Made by a program: the position numbers and the translations under genes. Below, one piece after another: positions 1-7,270 of a DNA stretch of 13,899 bases. The DNA is taken from assembly GCA_020025965.1 (NCBI GenBank), contig JAHHRG010000052.1, positions 1 through 13,899 of the forward strand, given 5' to 3'. The notes under the pieces are model-generated. The model saw nothing but the letters and a program-made list of their open reading frames with translations, was not told where the DNA came from and did no database searches. Position 1 is the stretch's first letter. Every line of letters begins with the position of its first letter. Origin of the DNA: Sutterella sp. Its GTDB lineage: Bacteria; Pseudomonadota; Gammaproteobacteria; Burkholderiales; Burkholderiaceae_F.

Positions 1-834
1 CGTCCGGCTTTGGGCGCTTTGGCGAACTTGAGTTCCACAGACCTGCAGGCCTTGAAACTTGCCGGTGGCGCTGATTTGCAGCTTCGCAACTGGGCTCGTG
101 CAGAAGAAACTTTCGAGCGCGTCCTGGTTCTTGAGCCCGACAACCGCCCAATCTGGCAGACTTTGGCGTCCGTTCGTATGTCTCGCGGTAATCGCGTCGA
201 ATCGGCACCGGCCGTTGAAATGGCCGCATTCCTCGAATCGCGCGAAAAACACGGGAAGAAGGAATCCGCCGAAGTCCGTCATGCGGCTCGCCACGCGGCG
301 GCCAACCTCTACGGCGTTCTTCGTGCGCCGCGTCTTGAACTGGAGAGCCTGGAAGAACTTCCGACAGCCGTTTTCCACGACAAGACCCGCAAGAAGGAAA
401 AGGACAAACGTCCTGCCGAGGTTGTTCGTCTTGAACGTATCCTCTCCGCTCAGCTTCGTTCCGGAAATCGCAAGGCGGCTTTCGAAACGAATCAGGCACT
501 GCTCAAGATTGATGCCAACTCCGCCCGTCATACGATGGCCGGTTCCCTTCTCTATCAGATGGGTGATATCAAAGCGGCCCGTGCAGCTTACGCACGAGAT
601 CACAGCCGAGGAATCGGGGGAGATCGAAATCGCTTCTTTGCAGCCCTTCTGGCTTGGGAAATGGGCGACCGTAAGGTAGCTAAGGCGGGCTTCAAGTCCG
701 TCTCTCAACAGAGCAACTTCTACAATCAGGCGCGAAACTCCATTCGAGCGATCGACTATGCCGACGAACTCGAACTGAGTCTCACGATGGACGAAGCCAA
801 AGACAGCGAACCCTATCAGTTGTCTCCGAGCTAA
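1..834 (+). CDS. TPR-repeat protein, C-terminal part (5' end outside window)
   Basis: The frame is open from the first base (codons R-P-A precede a TTG at 10), so this is most likely the 3' end of a longer gene rather than a gene starting at that TTG. The 278 visible codons are helix-rich and show tetratricopeptide-like repeats: one around residues 20-60 (pattern ADLQLRNWARAEETFERVL followed by LEPDNRPIWQTLASV) and another near residues 180-240 (YQMGDIKAARAAYARD, then WEMGDRKVAKAGF). A basic, lysine-rich linker lies near residues 125-140. No signal peptide, membrane segment or catalytic motif is visible in this part. TPR arrays normally act as protein-protein scaffolds, but nothing here identifies the partner. 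The gene ends at TAA 832-834 and is followed 27 bases later by a strong terminator, so it is transcriptionally separate from the next gene. Confidence is good for a TPR-type protein and nil for a specific role. Confidence 0.8.
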   Translation, partial: RPALGALANLSSTDLQALKLAGGADLQLRNWARAEETFERVLVLEPDNRPIWQTLASVRMSRGNRVESAPAVEMAAFLESREKHGKKESAEVRHAARHAAANLYGVLRAPRLELESLEELPTAVFHDKTRKKEKDKRPAEVVRLERILSAQLRSGNRKAAFETNQALLKIDANSARHTMAGSLLYQMGDIKAARAAYARDHSRGIGGDRNRFFAALLAWEMGDRKVAKAGFKSVSQQSNFYNQARNSIRAIDYADELELSLTMDEAKDSEPYQLSPS

Positions 835-861
835 TCGGACGCTGATACGGCATCGAACCTC

Positions 862-906
862 AAAGGCCTTCTGCGGAAACAAAACCCGCAGGAGGCCTTT
901 TTGTTT
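862..906 (+). terminator. Intrinsic terminator after the TPR gene
   Basis: A 15-bp stem (arms 862-876 and 886-900, with one G-U pair) encloses a 9-base loop and is followed by TTGTTT. It is GC-rich in the middle and sits directly downstream of the stop at 834, as expected for Rho-independent termination of the TPR gene. Confidence 0.9.
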
Positions 907-946
907 AAGCAGATCGCAATTTCTATTATTGCAACGACTTTAAGAG

Positions 947-965
947 TATGATTTAAATTATCATA
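947..965 (+). promoter_or_regulatory. Inverted repeat / possible operator or -10 region before the 825-residue gene
   Basis: TATGAT (947-952) and ATCATA (960-965) form a perfect 6-bp inverted repeat around an AT-only 7-base centre. TATGAT itself resembles a sigma70 -10 box, though no good -35 is found at the right distance; a TTGCAA at 929-934 is badly spaced for it. The repeat lies about 40 bases upstream of the start codon at 1006, a position that would suit a repressor or autoregulator site. This is inference from symmetry and position only. Confidence 0.3.
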
Positions 966-992
966 AAGAATTGTCTATGCGACTTTTTCCCC

Positions 993-999
993 TAAGGAG
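993..999 (+). promoter_or_regulatory. Strong Shine-Dalgarno for the 825-residue gene
   Basis: TAAGGAG at 993-999 is a near-perfect match to the anti-Shine-Dalgarno sequence and stands 6 bases before ATG 1006. It decides that start over the in-frame ATG at 1024 (codon 7). Confidence 0.8.
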
Positions 1000-1005
1000 A
1001 TTCCT

Positions 1006-3483
1006 ATGCGGATTGCTTCCGCCATGTCAAAACTACCCGAAGAAGAGCGCCCTATCTTCTTTGCGGAATGTGCCTACGTCTTTCTTGCTAATAACGGGTT
1101 AAACCAATTTCTCGATCACATTGTCAACCTTATCAAAAATGACTTGAAGTTAGGTGAGCCGATCTTTGTTAAAGCTAAAGTTCCCTTTTGTAGTGCCAGA
1201 TCACAGACGGCCTCCGCCGCCTTTCACAAAAACATCGGCAAACTCAAAACAAGCGACAGTTACCTAAAGAGTTTCACAGAAGGAACAGATAGATTATTAG
1301 AAATTATTGAAAAGACGCAGGGAACTGCTAAACGAATTGCCTTTACTTTCATGATGTTTAAAGAACTCAGAGAGTTCTATGAAAGCGGGATCATCGAAGA
1401 GACTTCCAAAAATCCCTCATATATACCCAAAGGCAAAAAAAACATCGCGACTTATGAAAAGTTATCTCGCTGTAGCAATTTTTATATGGTCAATCATTTG
1501 CCCGAAGACCCTTCCCGACTTTTTAGCGAAGACAGGCCAGCCGATCCGTTTGCATCGTATATCTTTGAGAATCCCTACGGTATTCTCGGCACGCCGATCT
1601 TTCAAAACAACTATAAAGATAAAACAGATGAAATCTGTAAAAGGAACTCCGAAGAACTCGTACAGGCTTTTATCTCTTACGTCATGAGCTATCTCGTGAC
1701 TAACATCGGGAAAGATAAGGCGAAAATCAGTGATGCGTTACGCCATTTTGTCGTTAACGAATGCAAAGTTTTCAGCCAACGCGCACTAGCAAATGAGGAG
1801 GAGTGGGCTCAACTCTTCGAACGCCATCAAGAAGATTTGCTTGTTAGTGATTTTGAACTCAAAAACTGTACTCTAGGCATTAATTTAGAGCCTATTTTTC
1901 ATACCTTTTTGATTTCGATATCAGCTCCCGGAGCGATCCATTATTACGACATCAATGCCAACTTCGTAGCCCTTTCAATCTTGAAGTTGTTAAGCTCCAC
2001 TACCGACAATGACAAGAACCTTGATGATCTCTTGGCTGTTGGACAGCAAATTGACAAACATACCGACTATGCGAAACTCGGTTTGAGTCTCGGCGAACGT
2101 CAATCCGTGATTTTCAATACCTTTGAAGGTGCTGACTTTTGGAAAATTCTCACTCAATTTCCTTTGGTCGAATTCATAGCAGTTTCAGCCGATTTAGTAC
2201 TCTCACGTTTGTGTATTAATAATCCCTTGGAGCAGCTTGAACAATTTTTAGCCGAACAAAGAGAAGTTCTGCTTCCGTGCGACGATTTGAAGCACTTAAA
2301 AACTTATCAACGCGTGATGGAACTCTTTGATGAGCTCGCAATCGGCAAGTCAAAACCAATCGTGGCCATGCCCTATTTTGACGACGGTCCCGTTAGTCCC
2401 GAGCAAATGATAGGTTATGTCGGTATGAGCTTCCAAAAATGCTCTCCAATCTTTGCCGGTCACATTTCGCTCTCTGTTCTGAGCGTTATTTTGGAAAAGG
2501 TTAAGGCCTTTAAAAACAAGGGGGATGACTGGTCTACGCTGATCGCTCCTGAGTTCAATCGGAAAGCGCGCGTCTTCGCTTTGCTGAGTGAATCCTTCAA
2601 AGACAGCCTTACCGGTAATCGTTATCGCGACAGTTTTGAGTACGGTGCCAATCAATTAAGCATCACAAATCTCAAAGCGAAAGAAAAAGAATTGAGCGAC
2701 AATTTTGAGAAGCTCAAAAATCGGAATGAGGCCATAAAACAAAAATACGACTTAGCCTTGAGTAATATAGAGGAACTAAAATCGGAACTTGCTAAGCATA
2801 ATTCATCCGATGAGAACCCTTCCAAACAAATCAATGAGTTACATGCCTTTATCGAGGATATCATCGACGAAAATGCGTCTTTGTCGAAAACAAACAATGA
2901 TCTGCAAAATTCTAACAACGCATTGGAAAACGAGAATGCCCTGTTGAGAACCACCATTCAGAATGAACACAAAAAATGGGATACTGAACGCTTTAACTTC
3001 CTTGAGAGCAATCTCTTTACGCAGATATCGGAAGATTGGAATCCAAGTCCAGAAAATTCTTTGAAGTTGTTGCAAGAAATTGCACCCGATCGGATCATCC
3101 TGCACGAGAAGGTCTGGCAGAGCGTCAGAAAGTTTAGCCCCAACTTCAAAAACGGTAAACGTTTGTTCGAACTCTTAAAGACCCTCGCTTTTGATTATTT
3201 GGATAAGTACTTTAATGGTGGTGACCAAGTCGCACGATCAGTCTTCACAGCAAATGCTTATAGCCCCAAAGAGTCCGAAGGAACAGCCAACTCACGAGAT
3301 CCGAAAATTCGAAACTGTCGCCGTATCACCTATCAGGGAAAGACGTTCGACTTGGAAGCACATTTGAAAATCGGAGTTTCGAGCCAGGATAGCGCGCGTA
3401 TTTACTTTATGGTCGACCAGGTCGAACGCAAGATCGTGATCGGCTATTGCGGACCCCACCCGAAGAACTTGAGTACAAACTGA
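1006..3483 (+). CDS. Unknown 825-residue protein with central coiled coil and small C-terminal domain
   Basis: I do not recognise this protein as a named family. Residues 1-545 are a mixed, mostly helical region without nucleotide-binding or nuclease motifs that I can see. Residues about 552-665 are strongly heptad-like and charged (KELSDNFEKLKNRNEAI; NALENENALLRTTI), predicting a long coiled coil. Residues about 685-825 form a separate compact domain ending in HLKIGV (786-791), RIYF and KIVIGYCGPHP (809-819). That ending resembles, from memory, a C-terminal segment of hypothetical coiled-coil proteins (HLKIG...RIHF...KIVIGHCGKHL) that may have a RelE/ParE-like fold; this is unverified. There is no signal peptide or membrane helix, so it is likely cytosolic. 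The gene is clearly A+T-richer than its neighbours and uses TTA, ATA and AGA codons more freely, suggesting horizontal acquisition. It stands alone between a terminator and an intergenic region, with a perfect Shine-Dalgarno. A defence or toxin-like role is possible but not shown. Confidence 0.88.
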   Translation: MRIASAMSKLPEEERPIFFAECAYVFLANNGLNQFLDHIVNLIKNDLKLGEPIFVKAKVPFCSARSQTASAAFHKNIGKLKTSDSYLKSFTEGTDRLLEIIEKTQGTAKRIAFTFMMFKELREFYESGIIEETSKNPSYIPKGKKNIATYEKLSRCSNFYMVNHLPEDPSRLFSEDRPADPFASYIFENPYGILGTPIFQNNYKDKTDEICKRNSEELVQAFISYVMSYLVTNIGKDKAKISDALRHFVVNECKVFSQRALANEEEWAQLFERHQEDLLVSDFELKNCTLGINLEPIFHTFLISISAPGAIHYYDINANFVALSILKLLSSTTDNDKNLDDLLAVGQQIDKHTDYAKLGLSLGERQSVIFNTFEGADFWKILTQFPLVEFIAVSADLVLSRLCINNPLEQLEQFLAEQREVLLPCDDLKHLKTYQRVMELFDELAIGKSKPIVAMPYFDDGPVSPEQMIGYVGMSFQKCSPIFAGHISLSVLSVILEKVKAFKNKGDDWSTLIAPEFNRKARVFALLSESFKDSLTGNRYRDSFEYGANQLSITNLKAKEKELSDNFEKLKNRNEAIKQKYDLALSNIEELKSELAKHNSSDENPSKQINELHAFIEDIIDENASLSKTNNDLQNSNNALENENALLRTTIQNEHKKWDTERFNFLESNLFTQISEDWNPSPENSLKLLQEIAPDRIILHEKVWQSVRKFSPNFKNGKRLFELLKTLAFDYLDKYFNGGDQVARSVFTANAYSPKESEGTANSRDPKIRNCRRITYQGKTFDLEAHLKIGVSSQDSARIYFMVDQVERKIVIGYCGPHPKNLSTN

Positions 3484-3524
3484 TTGTTTTTGGACAATTT
3501 TTCTACGATTTAGGTGTGATTTCA

Positions 3525-3530
3525 TATAAA
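3525..3530 (+). promoter_or_regulatory. Weak -10-like box before the structured intergenic segment
   Basis: TATAAA at 3525-3530 lies 5 bases before the first stem of the structured segment. There is no convincing -35 element 16-18 bases upstream (TTCTAC at 3501-3506 is a poor match), so this promoter is only a suggestion. Confidence 0.2.
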
Positions 3531-3680
3531 CACGTCGGTAACAGGTAAATCTTCACTTACTGACCGAGTTCGCGTGTCGGTTGTTCGCCTGCGTCCTTAC
3601 GATCCTTTATCCTTCAACCGACCGCCTCAATCAAAAGGTGACAACTGGCTTCATCACTAATTGTCACCTTTTGTTTTGAG
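3531..3680 (+). ncRNA. Candidate structured RNA (small RNA or long 3' UTR)
   Basis: This roughly 150-base stretch has no reading frame of note but several nested complementarities. Stem 1 pairs TCGGT (3535-3539) with ACCGA (3563-3567) and GTAA (3545-3548) with TTAC (3557-3560). Stem 2 is the perfect 8-bp pair GTCGGTTG (3576-3583) and CAACCGAC (3615-3622) across a 31-base interior. Stem 3 is the 13-bp terminator at 3632-3673. The motif TCGGT occurs twice and ACCGA twice, so alternative pairings are possible. It begins about 50 bases after the stop of the 825-residue gene, so it could be an independent small RNA, a 3'-UTR-derived RNA, or merely a structured trailer. It matches no RNA family I recognise. 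Confidence 0.35.
3632..3677 (+). terminator. 13-bp perfect intrinsic terminator
   Basis: CAAAAGGTGACAA (3632-3644) pairs perfectly with TTGTCACCTTTTG (3661-3673) around a 16-base loop, followed by TTTT. It lies about 150 bases downstream of the 825-residue gene, which is unusually far for a simple gene terminator and fits a transcript ending here. Confidence 0.8.
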
Positions 3681-3754
3681 AGTCCTAAAGATATAAATCC
3701 ATCTTTTCTTCTCAGCAAAACCACCTAGAAACGGCTCTATCCGTGTCGAAAACC

Positions 3755-3783
3755 TTGACAGATCACGCAAAAAAAGCCATAAA
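3755..3783 (+). promoter_or_regulatory. Sigma70-type promoter for the M3-like gene
   Basis: A perfect TTGACA -35 box (3755-3760) is followed after exactly 17 bases by CATAAA (3778-3783), a 4-of-6 match to TATAAT. The A-rich spacer and the location about 100 bases before the start codon at 3885 support it as the promoter of the following gene. Confidence 0.6.
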
Positions 3784-3884
3784 GAAAAGTTGATTTTTTA
3801 ATTTAGGTTTTCCGGCTCTCTTTGAGATACCCGCCGACAGTCATCATGCGTCCAAACGAAATTCCAGCCTGACAGGAAGGCAAT

Positions 3885-5597
3885 TTGCCAATTTTGCCCA
3901 ACGACCAACTCGAAAATGAAATCGAACGGCTCGACATAACCGTCACGGCTGTGGATGCTTTGGTCAAAAAGATGCCCTTCGGTGCCAGCGCTCTCTCCGA
4001 GTCCGTCTACATGGTCGATCGCGGCCGCGACTTGGTAAAAACCTTATTGACCGTCTGCCGCGCCCGCTTGTCGCTCTCAGTCTCGGATCAAACCGTCGTG
4101 CCTCTGCGTTCCCGCGTTCACCGCTTGTCCGAGCGCCTCGAAACCGATGCGGCTCTCATTCTGGAAGCCGTCAAAGCGTTGCCGACCGACCAGCAAAAGG
4201 AACCCGTTTTTGCCGTCTGGCTTCGCGAATCGACGGCACCGGTCCCAGGCGACCTCAAAGCCGTCACGGCGGGAATGGCATCGCCCTTGCGAAATCTCCA
4301 TTCGCATCTTTTCTCAACGATGAAGCTTCACGCCACCAACAGTGACGGCCGCACGATCACGATGAGTTATGCCCAGGCCGTGGCGATCCTCAAAACGTCC
4401 GACGATCTGATTCTCCGCCGTTCGGTTTTCTCAAGTTTTAACGCCTGGCTTGCCGAACACGGACCGGCCTTCGCCGACCTATTGAATGCGATGCTCGGGT
4501 TTCGTCTTTTCAAGCTTCGCGCTGAAAAAGCCGACCTTTCCGACTATTTTCTTCAAGGCGACCGACTCTCACACAAGGGCTTTGCCGCCATGGACGAAGC
4601 GATAGAAGCGGCTCTCCCGCGTATTCGGGAATGCGTGAGCCTGAGAGCCAAGCTTCTCGGCATGAGTCGTCTTCCCGTATCCGCCGTTTTGTCTTCAGTT
4701 CCGAACGAAGCCGATGCTGCTGATCCCACGCAAGACATTCGCGATTCGATTTCTTTTATCGGCCGCTCGATGCAAAAAGCAACCGATGCCTTCCCGGCCT
4801 TCCTAAAAGAAGCCAACGAAGGTCACTGGATTGACATGCGCCATCAGTCGGGCCGCGCTGGCGGCGGTTGGTGCGACGATCTGCCGTCTAAAAAAGCCGT
4901 CGCCATTTTCGGGAATTTCCAAGACAATCTCGCAGGACTCGGCAATCTCGCGCATACCTTGGGCGTCGGCTTCCTGCATCGTCAGCTGCATGATCTGTCG
5001 GCTCTCGAAAAGCGCGTTCCTCTTTCGATGATTGAAGTGGCGGGGCTTCTCTGTGAGACCATGGTCGATCGCGCGATGCTCGCTCAAACGAAGTCCGGGA
5101 AAAGCGCGCCTTCGGCTCTCTGGCAAACGATGCGACGGACATCAAATATGCTCCTTATTTTGCCTGTTCGTCACCGTCTCGCCTTGTCACTCATGAAAGC
5201 ACGGCGAGAAGGCACCATTTCGCTCACCGACATCAATCGTCTCTCCCGAGAAGCTTGGGAACACTATCTCGGCGACACAACGGACGGGTGCGATCAGTAC
5301 CTCTGGGCTTGGAAGCAGCATTTCTATCGCACGGACGTTTTCTTCTATGACTGGCAGTACACCTTCGGTTATCTCCTCTCGCAACATCTGGCAATTCGCT
5401 TTGAGCGCGACAGTGTCACCGCCGCAGGCGTTTACTTTGCCGGCTTTTGTCGTGAGGCCGCTACGCTCACCTGCGACGAACTTGTGAAACGTCATTTGGA
5501 TGCCGACATCACCGATCGGGCCTTCTGGTCGGCGGCGATTGACGAGGCACAGAAGCCCCTCGCAGAAACGCGCAGTCTGCTTGCATTGAACCTCTGA
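3885..5597 (+). CDS. M3-family oligoendopeptidase F-like protein with lost zinc motif (probable pseudopeptidase)
   Basis: The 570-residue length and the conserved blocks match the PepF/M3 oligoendopeptidase family, which are cytosolic zinc peptidases cleaving short peptides. Visible landmarks: the block before the active site (SGRAGGGWC then IFGNFQDN), the active-site helix LAHTLGVGFLH, the downstream EVAGLLCE block and the C-terminal HFY...YDWQYTFGYLLS segment, where family members place transition-state residues (H479, Y481, Y488, Y492). The zinc motif should read HExxH, but here it is H357-T-L-G-V361: the first histidine is kept, while the catalytic glutamate and second histidine ligand are gone. 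E384, 27 residues on, matches the third ligand. The reading frame is otherwise intact, so this looks like a maintained non-catalytic paralogue rather than a decayed gene. The start is TTG 3885, preceded by AGGAAGG at 3874-3880; TTG 3894 is a poorer-spaced alternative. It is a single-gene unit with its own promoter and terminator. Confidence 0.85.
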   Translation: MPILPNDQLENEIERLDITVTAVDALVKKMPFGASALSESVYMVDRGRDLVKTLLTVCRARLSLSVSDQTVVPLRSRVHRLSERLETDAALILEAVKALPTDQQKEPVFAVWLRESTAPVPGDLKAVTAGMASPLRNLHSHLFSTMKLHATNSDGRTITMSYAQAVAILKTSDDLILRRSVFSSFNAWLAEHGPAFADLLNAMLGFRLFKLRAEKADLSDYFLQGDRLSHKGFAAMDEAIEAALPRIRECVSLRAKLLGMSRLPVSAVLSSVPNEADAADPTQDIRDSISFIGRSMQKATDAFPAFLKEANEGHWIDMRHQSGRAGGGWCDDLPSKKAVAIFGNFQDNLAGLGNLAHTLGVGFLHRQLHDLSALEKRVPLSMIEVAGLLCETMVDRAMLAQTKSGKSAPSALWQTMRRTSNMLLILPVRHRLALSLMKARREGTISLTDINRLSREAWEHYLGDTTDGCDQYLWAWKQHFYRTDVFFYDWQYTFGYLLSQHLAIRFERDSVTAAGVYFAGFCREAATLTCDELVKRHLDADITDRAFWSAAIDEAQKPLAETRSLLALNL

Positions 5598-5626
5598 AGC
5601 ATCTTCAAAATCGATTGTGACAATCC

Positions 5627-5665
5627 GGCCGAGTTCCTTTCAGTTCAGGGAAAATCGGCCTTTTT
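5627..5665 (+). terminator. Intrinsic terminator after the M3-like gene
   Basis: GGCCGA (5627-5632) pairs with TCGGCC (5655-5660), with partial inner pairing of TTCC and GGAA, and is followed by TTTTT (5661-5665). It sits 30 bases past the stop codon. Confidence 0.8.
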
Positions 5666-5814
5666 CGTTAACGTCTCTTCACCCGCTTGTTCTGTCCCAG
5701 AGACCTAAGATCGGGGATTCGAATTACGGCATTGTTACTGAGAAGCGCCAGTGTAAAGACCTGCTTTTTCTTTGATCTCGGTTCGTAATCCTTCTCTCAA
5801 AGGGATTTTCCTTA
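5666..5814. other. Intergenic stretch without recognised gene
   Basis: Between the terminator of the M3-like gene and the lar promoter I see no reading frame, tRNA or clear repeat. The self-complementary TTCGAA (about 5718-5723) is the only symmetry that stands out and is too short to interpret. The region may contain regulator sites for the lar operon, but no known operator is recognisable. Confidence 0.4.
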
Positions 5815-5843
5815 TTTTCAAGTCAGGCACCGCTTCCTATAAT
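5815..5843 (+). promoter_or_regulatory. Sigma70-type promoter of the lar operon
   Basis: A perfect TATAAT -10 box (5838-5843) is preceded at a 17-base spacing by TTTTCA (5815-5820), a 4-of-6 match to TTGACA. Transcription would start near 5850, giving an untranslated leader of about 64 bases that contains a small hairpin (GTTCG 5856-5860 with CGAAC 5867-5871). Confidence 0.65.
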
Positions 5844-5899
5844 TTTTGGAATTCGGTTCGACAAAACGAACGATGAAAATCCCTCATACAGCCAAGTTC

Positions 5900-5904
5900 G
5901 GAGG
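5900..5904 (+). promoter_or_regulatory. Shine-Dalgarno of larA
   Basis: GGAGG at 5900-5904 stands 9 bases before ATG 5914 and fixes the larA start. It is far stronger than the translation signals of larB and larC downstream. Confidence 0.75.
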
Positions 5905-5913
5905 AAAGAAACG

Positions 5914-7191
5914 ATGGCTCTCAAAGAATATGATTTCGCTTACGGCCGCGGTCGCAAACAGTTCAAAGTTGACGAAGACCGCGTCCTTAAGGTGGTACGC
6001 ACGCGCGAATTCCCTGTGATGGAAGACGTGGAAGCCGGCGTTCTTGAAGCCATCCGCAACCCGATCGGCTGCCAGAAACTGGACGAGATCATCAAACCCG
6101 GCGATACGGTCGCTTTCATTTGCAACGACCCGACGCGAGTCGCCAACAGCTTCGACTTCATGCCCGTCTTTGTGAAGGAATTGAACCGCTTGGGCGTGAA
6201 GGACGAAGACATGAAGATCGTCTTCGCTCTGGGTACCCACCGCGCCATGACGCAGGCCGAAATGGAAGAAGCCGTCTCGAAGGACGTCGCCACGCGTCTG
6301 AAGTGCTTTAACAGCATTTCAACGATTACCGAAGACTTTCAGTACTTCGGCACGACAAGTCGCGGCACGCCGGTGTCAATTCACAAGGAACTCTGCAACG
6401 TCGACCACATCATCATGACGGGGACGATCGTTCACCATTACTTCTCCGGTTACGGCGGCGGCCGTAAGGCCATTTTGCCGGGTTGCGCCGCGATGGAAAC
6501 CGTACGTGTCAACCACAGCTTCATGTTGAACGAAAACGCAGGCTTGGGCCGCACCACCGGCAACCCCTGCTACGAAGACCAGATGGAAGGTGTGGCTCTC
6601 TTTGCCAAAGGCAAGTCTCTCTTCCTCTTCAACGCCATTTTGAACGCCAAGCACGAGTTCCTTCGTATGTTTGCGGGCGACTACATCGCCGCACATAAAG
6701 AAGCCTGCAAGTTCGTGGATCAGGCTTACGGCTGCGTTATCCCGAAGGAAGCCGATCTTGTGATCGCCTCCTGCGGCGGTTACCCGAAGGACATCAACGT
6801 CTACCAGATGCAAAAGACGATGGACAACGCCGCTTGCGCCGTGCGTAAGGGCGGTTGCGTCATCCTCCTCGCCGACTGCGAAGAAGGTTCCGGTTCCGCC
6901 GTTCTTGAAGAAACCTTCCGCCGTCTGAAGACTCCGGAAGCCATCCGCAAGGATTTGGAAGACCACTTCGTTATCGGTGCCAACAAGGCTTATGCCGTCA
7001 CGCGTCCGCAGCAGAAGGCACCCTTTATTTTGGTGACGCGTCTTGACCGTCAGCTTGCGAAGGACATGCTCTTCTCGGGTGCCGTCGATACGGTTGAAGA
7101 AGCGCTTGAACTCGCCAAGCAGTACGTGGGCGAAAATCCCGACATCATTCTGATGCCGGAAGGTTCCCTGACGGTACCGCGCGTCGAATAA
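5914..7191 (+). CDS. larA: Nickel-pincer lactate racemase family protein LarA
   Basis: The 425-residue length and motifs match LarA, the cytosolic enzyme that interconverts D- and L-lactate through hydride transfer to a covalently bound nickel-pincer nucleotide. Residues known from the Lactiplantibacillus enzyme are in register: D72 and R75 in DPTR, H109 in GTHR, H175 in the HHYFSGYGGGRK block, K185 (cofactor-linking lysine), H201 in VNHSF, and Y297/Q298/K301 in the YQMQK block. So both catalytic histidines, the nickel-ligand histidine and the tethering lysine are all present, and the protein should be active. LarA homologues also include racemases or epimerases for malate, phenyllactate and other 2-hydroxy acids, so lactate is the default but not proven substrate. 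It leads the larA-B-C-E operon, with its own promoter, a strong Shine-Dalgarno and a terminator-like hairpin after it. That arrangement should yield more enzyme than cofactor-making proteins. Confidence 0.95.
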   Translation: MALKEYDFAYGRGRKQFKVDEDRVLKVVRTREFPVMEDVEAGVLEAIRNPIGCQKLDEIIKPGDTVAFICNDPTRVANSFDFMPVFVKELNRLGVKDEDMKIVFALGTHRAMTQAEMEEAVSKDVATRLKCFNSISTITEDFQYFGTTSRGTPVSIHKELCNVDHIIMTGTIVHHYFSGYGGGRKAILPGCAAMETVRVNHSFMLNENAGLGRTTGNPCYEDQMEGVALFAKGKSLFLFNAILNAKHEFLRMFAGDYIAAHKEACKFVDQAYGCVIPKEADLVIASCGGYPKDINVYQMQKTMDNAACAVRKGGCVILLADCEEGSGSAVLEETFRRLKTPEAIRKDLEDHFVIGANKAYAVTRPQQKAPFILVTRLDRQLAKDMLFSGAVDTVEEALELAKQYVGENPDIILMPEGSLTVPRVE

Positions 7192-7212
7192 TCGCGCGAG
7201 TCGTCATACGAC

Positions 7213-7256
7213 AACCGCCGCCCGAAAGACTCGCGCGGCGGTTTTCTTTCCTTTTT
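7213..7256 (+). terminator. Terminator-like hairpin between larA and larB (partial attenuator)
   Basis: AACCGCCGC (7213-7221) pairs perfectly with GCGGCGGTT (7235-7243) around a 13-base loop, followed by a pyrimidine run rich in T to about 7258. It has the form of an intrinsic terminator inside an otherwise continuous operon, suggesting partial termination that lowers larBCE expression relative to larA. No separate promoter for larB is visible. Confidence 0.75.
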
Positions 7257-7270
7257 TCATTTTTCGCATC

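Noticed and set aside
3846..3872. Eight-codon mini-ORF (ATG to TGA) just before the M3-like gene, as a leader peptide
   Set aside because: It has no Shine-Dalgarno, no regulatory codon run and no attenuator hairpin after it; a chance ORF is likelier.
4953..4991. Displaced zinc site HRQLH (H365-H369) in the M3-like protein as a substitute for HExxH
   Set aside because: It has the His spacing but no glutamate, and H365 falls where active PepF proteins also carry a non-ligand His; not enough to claim an active site.
5712..5730. GGATTCGAATTACGG resembles a tRNA T-arm
   Set aside because: The flanking bases do not form a T-stem and no acceptor, D or anticodon arms are present; not a tRNA or clear remnant.
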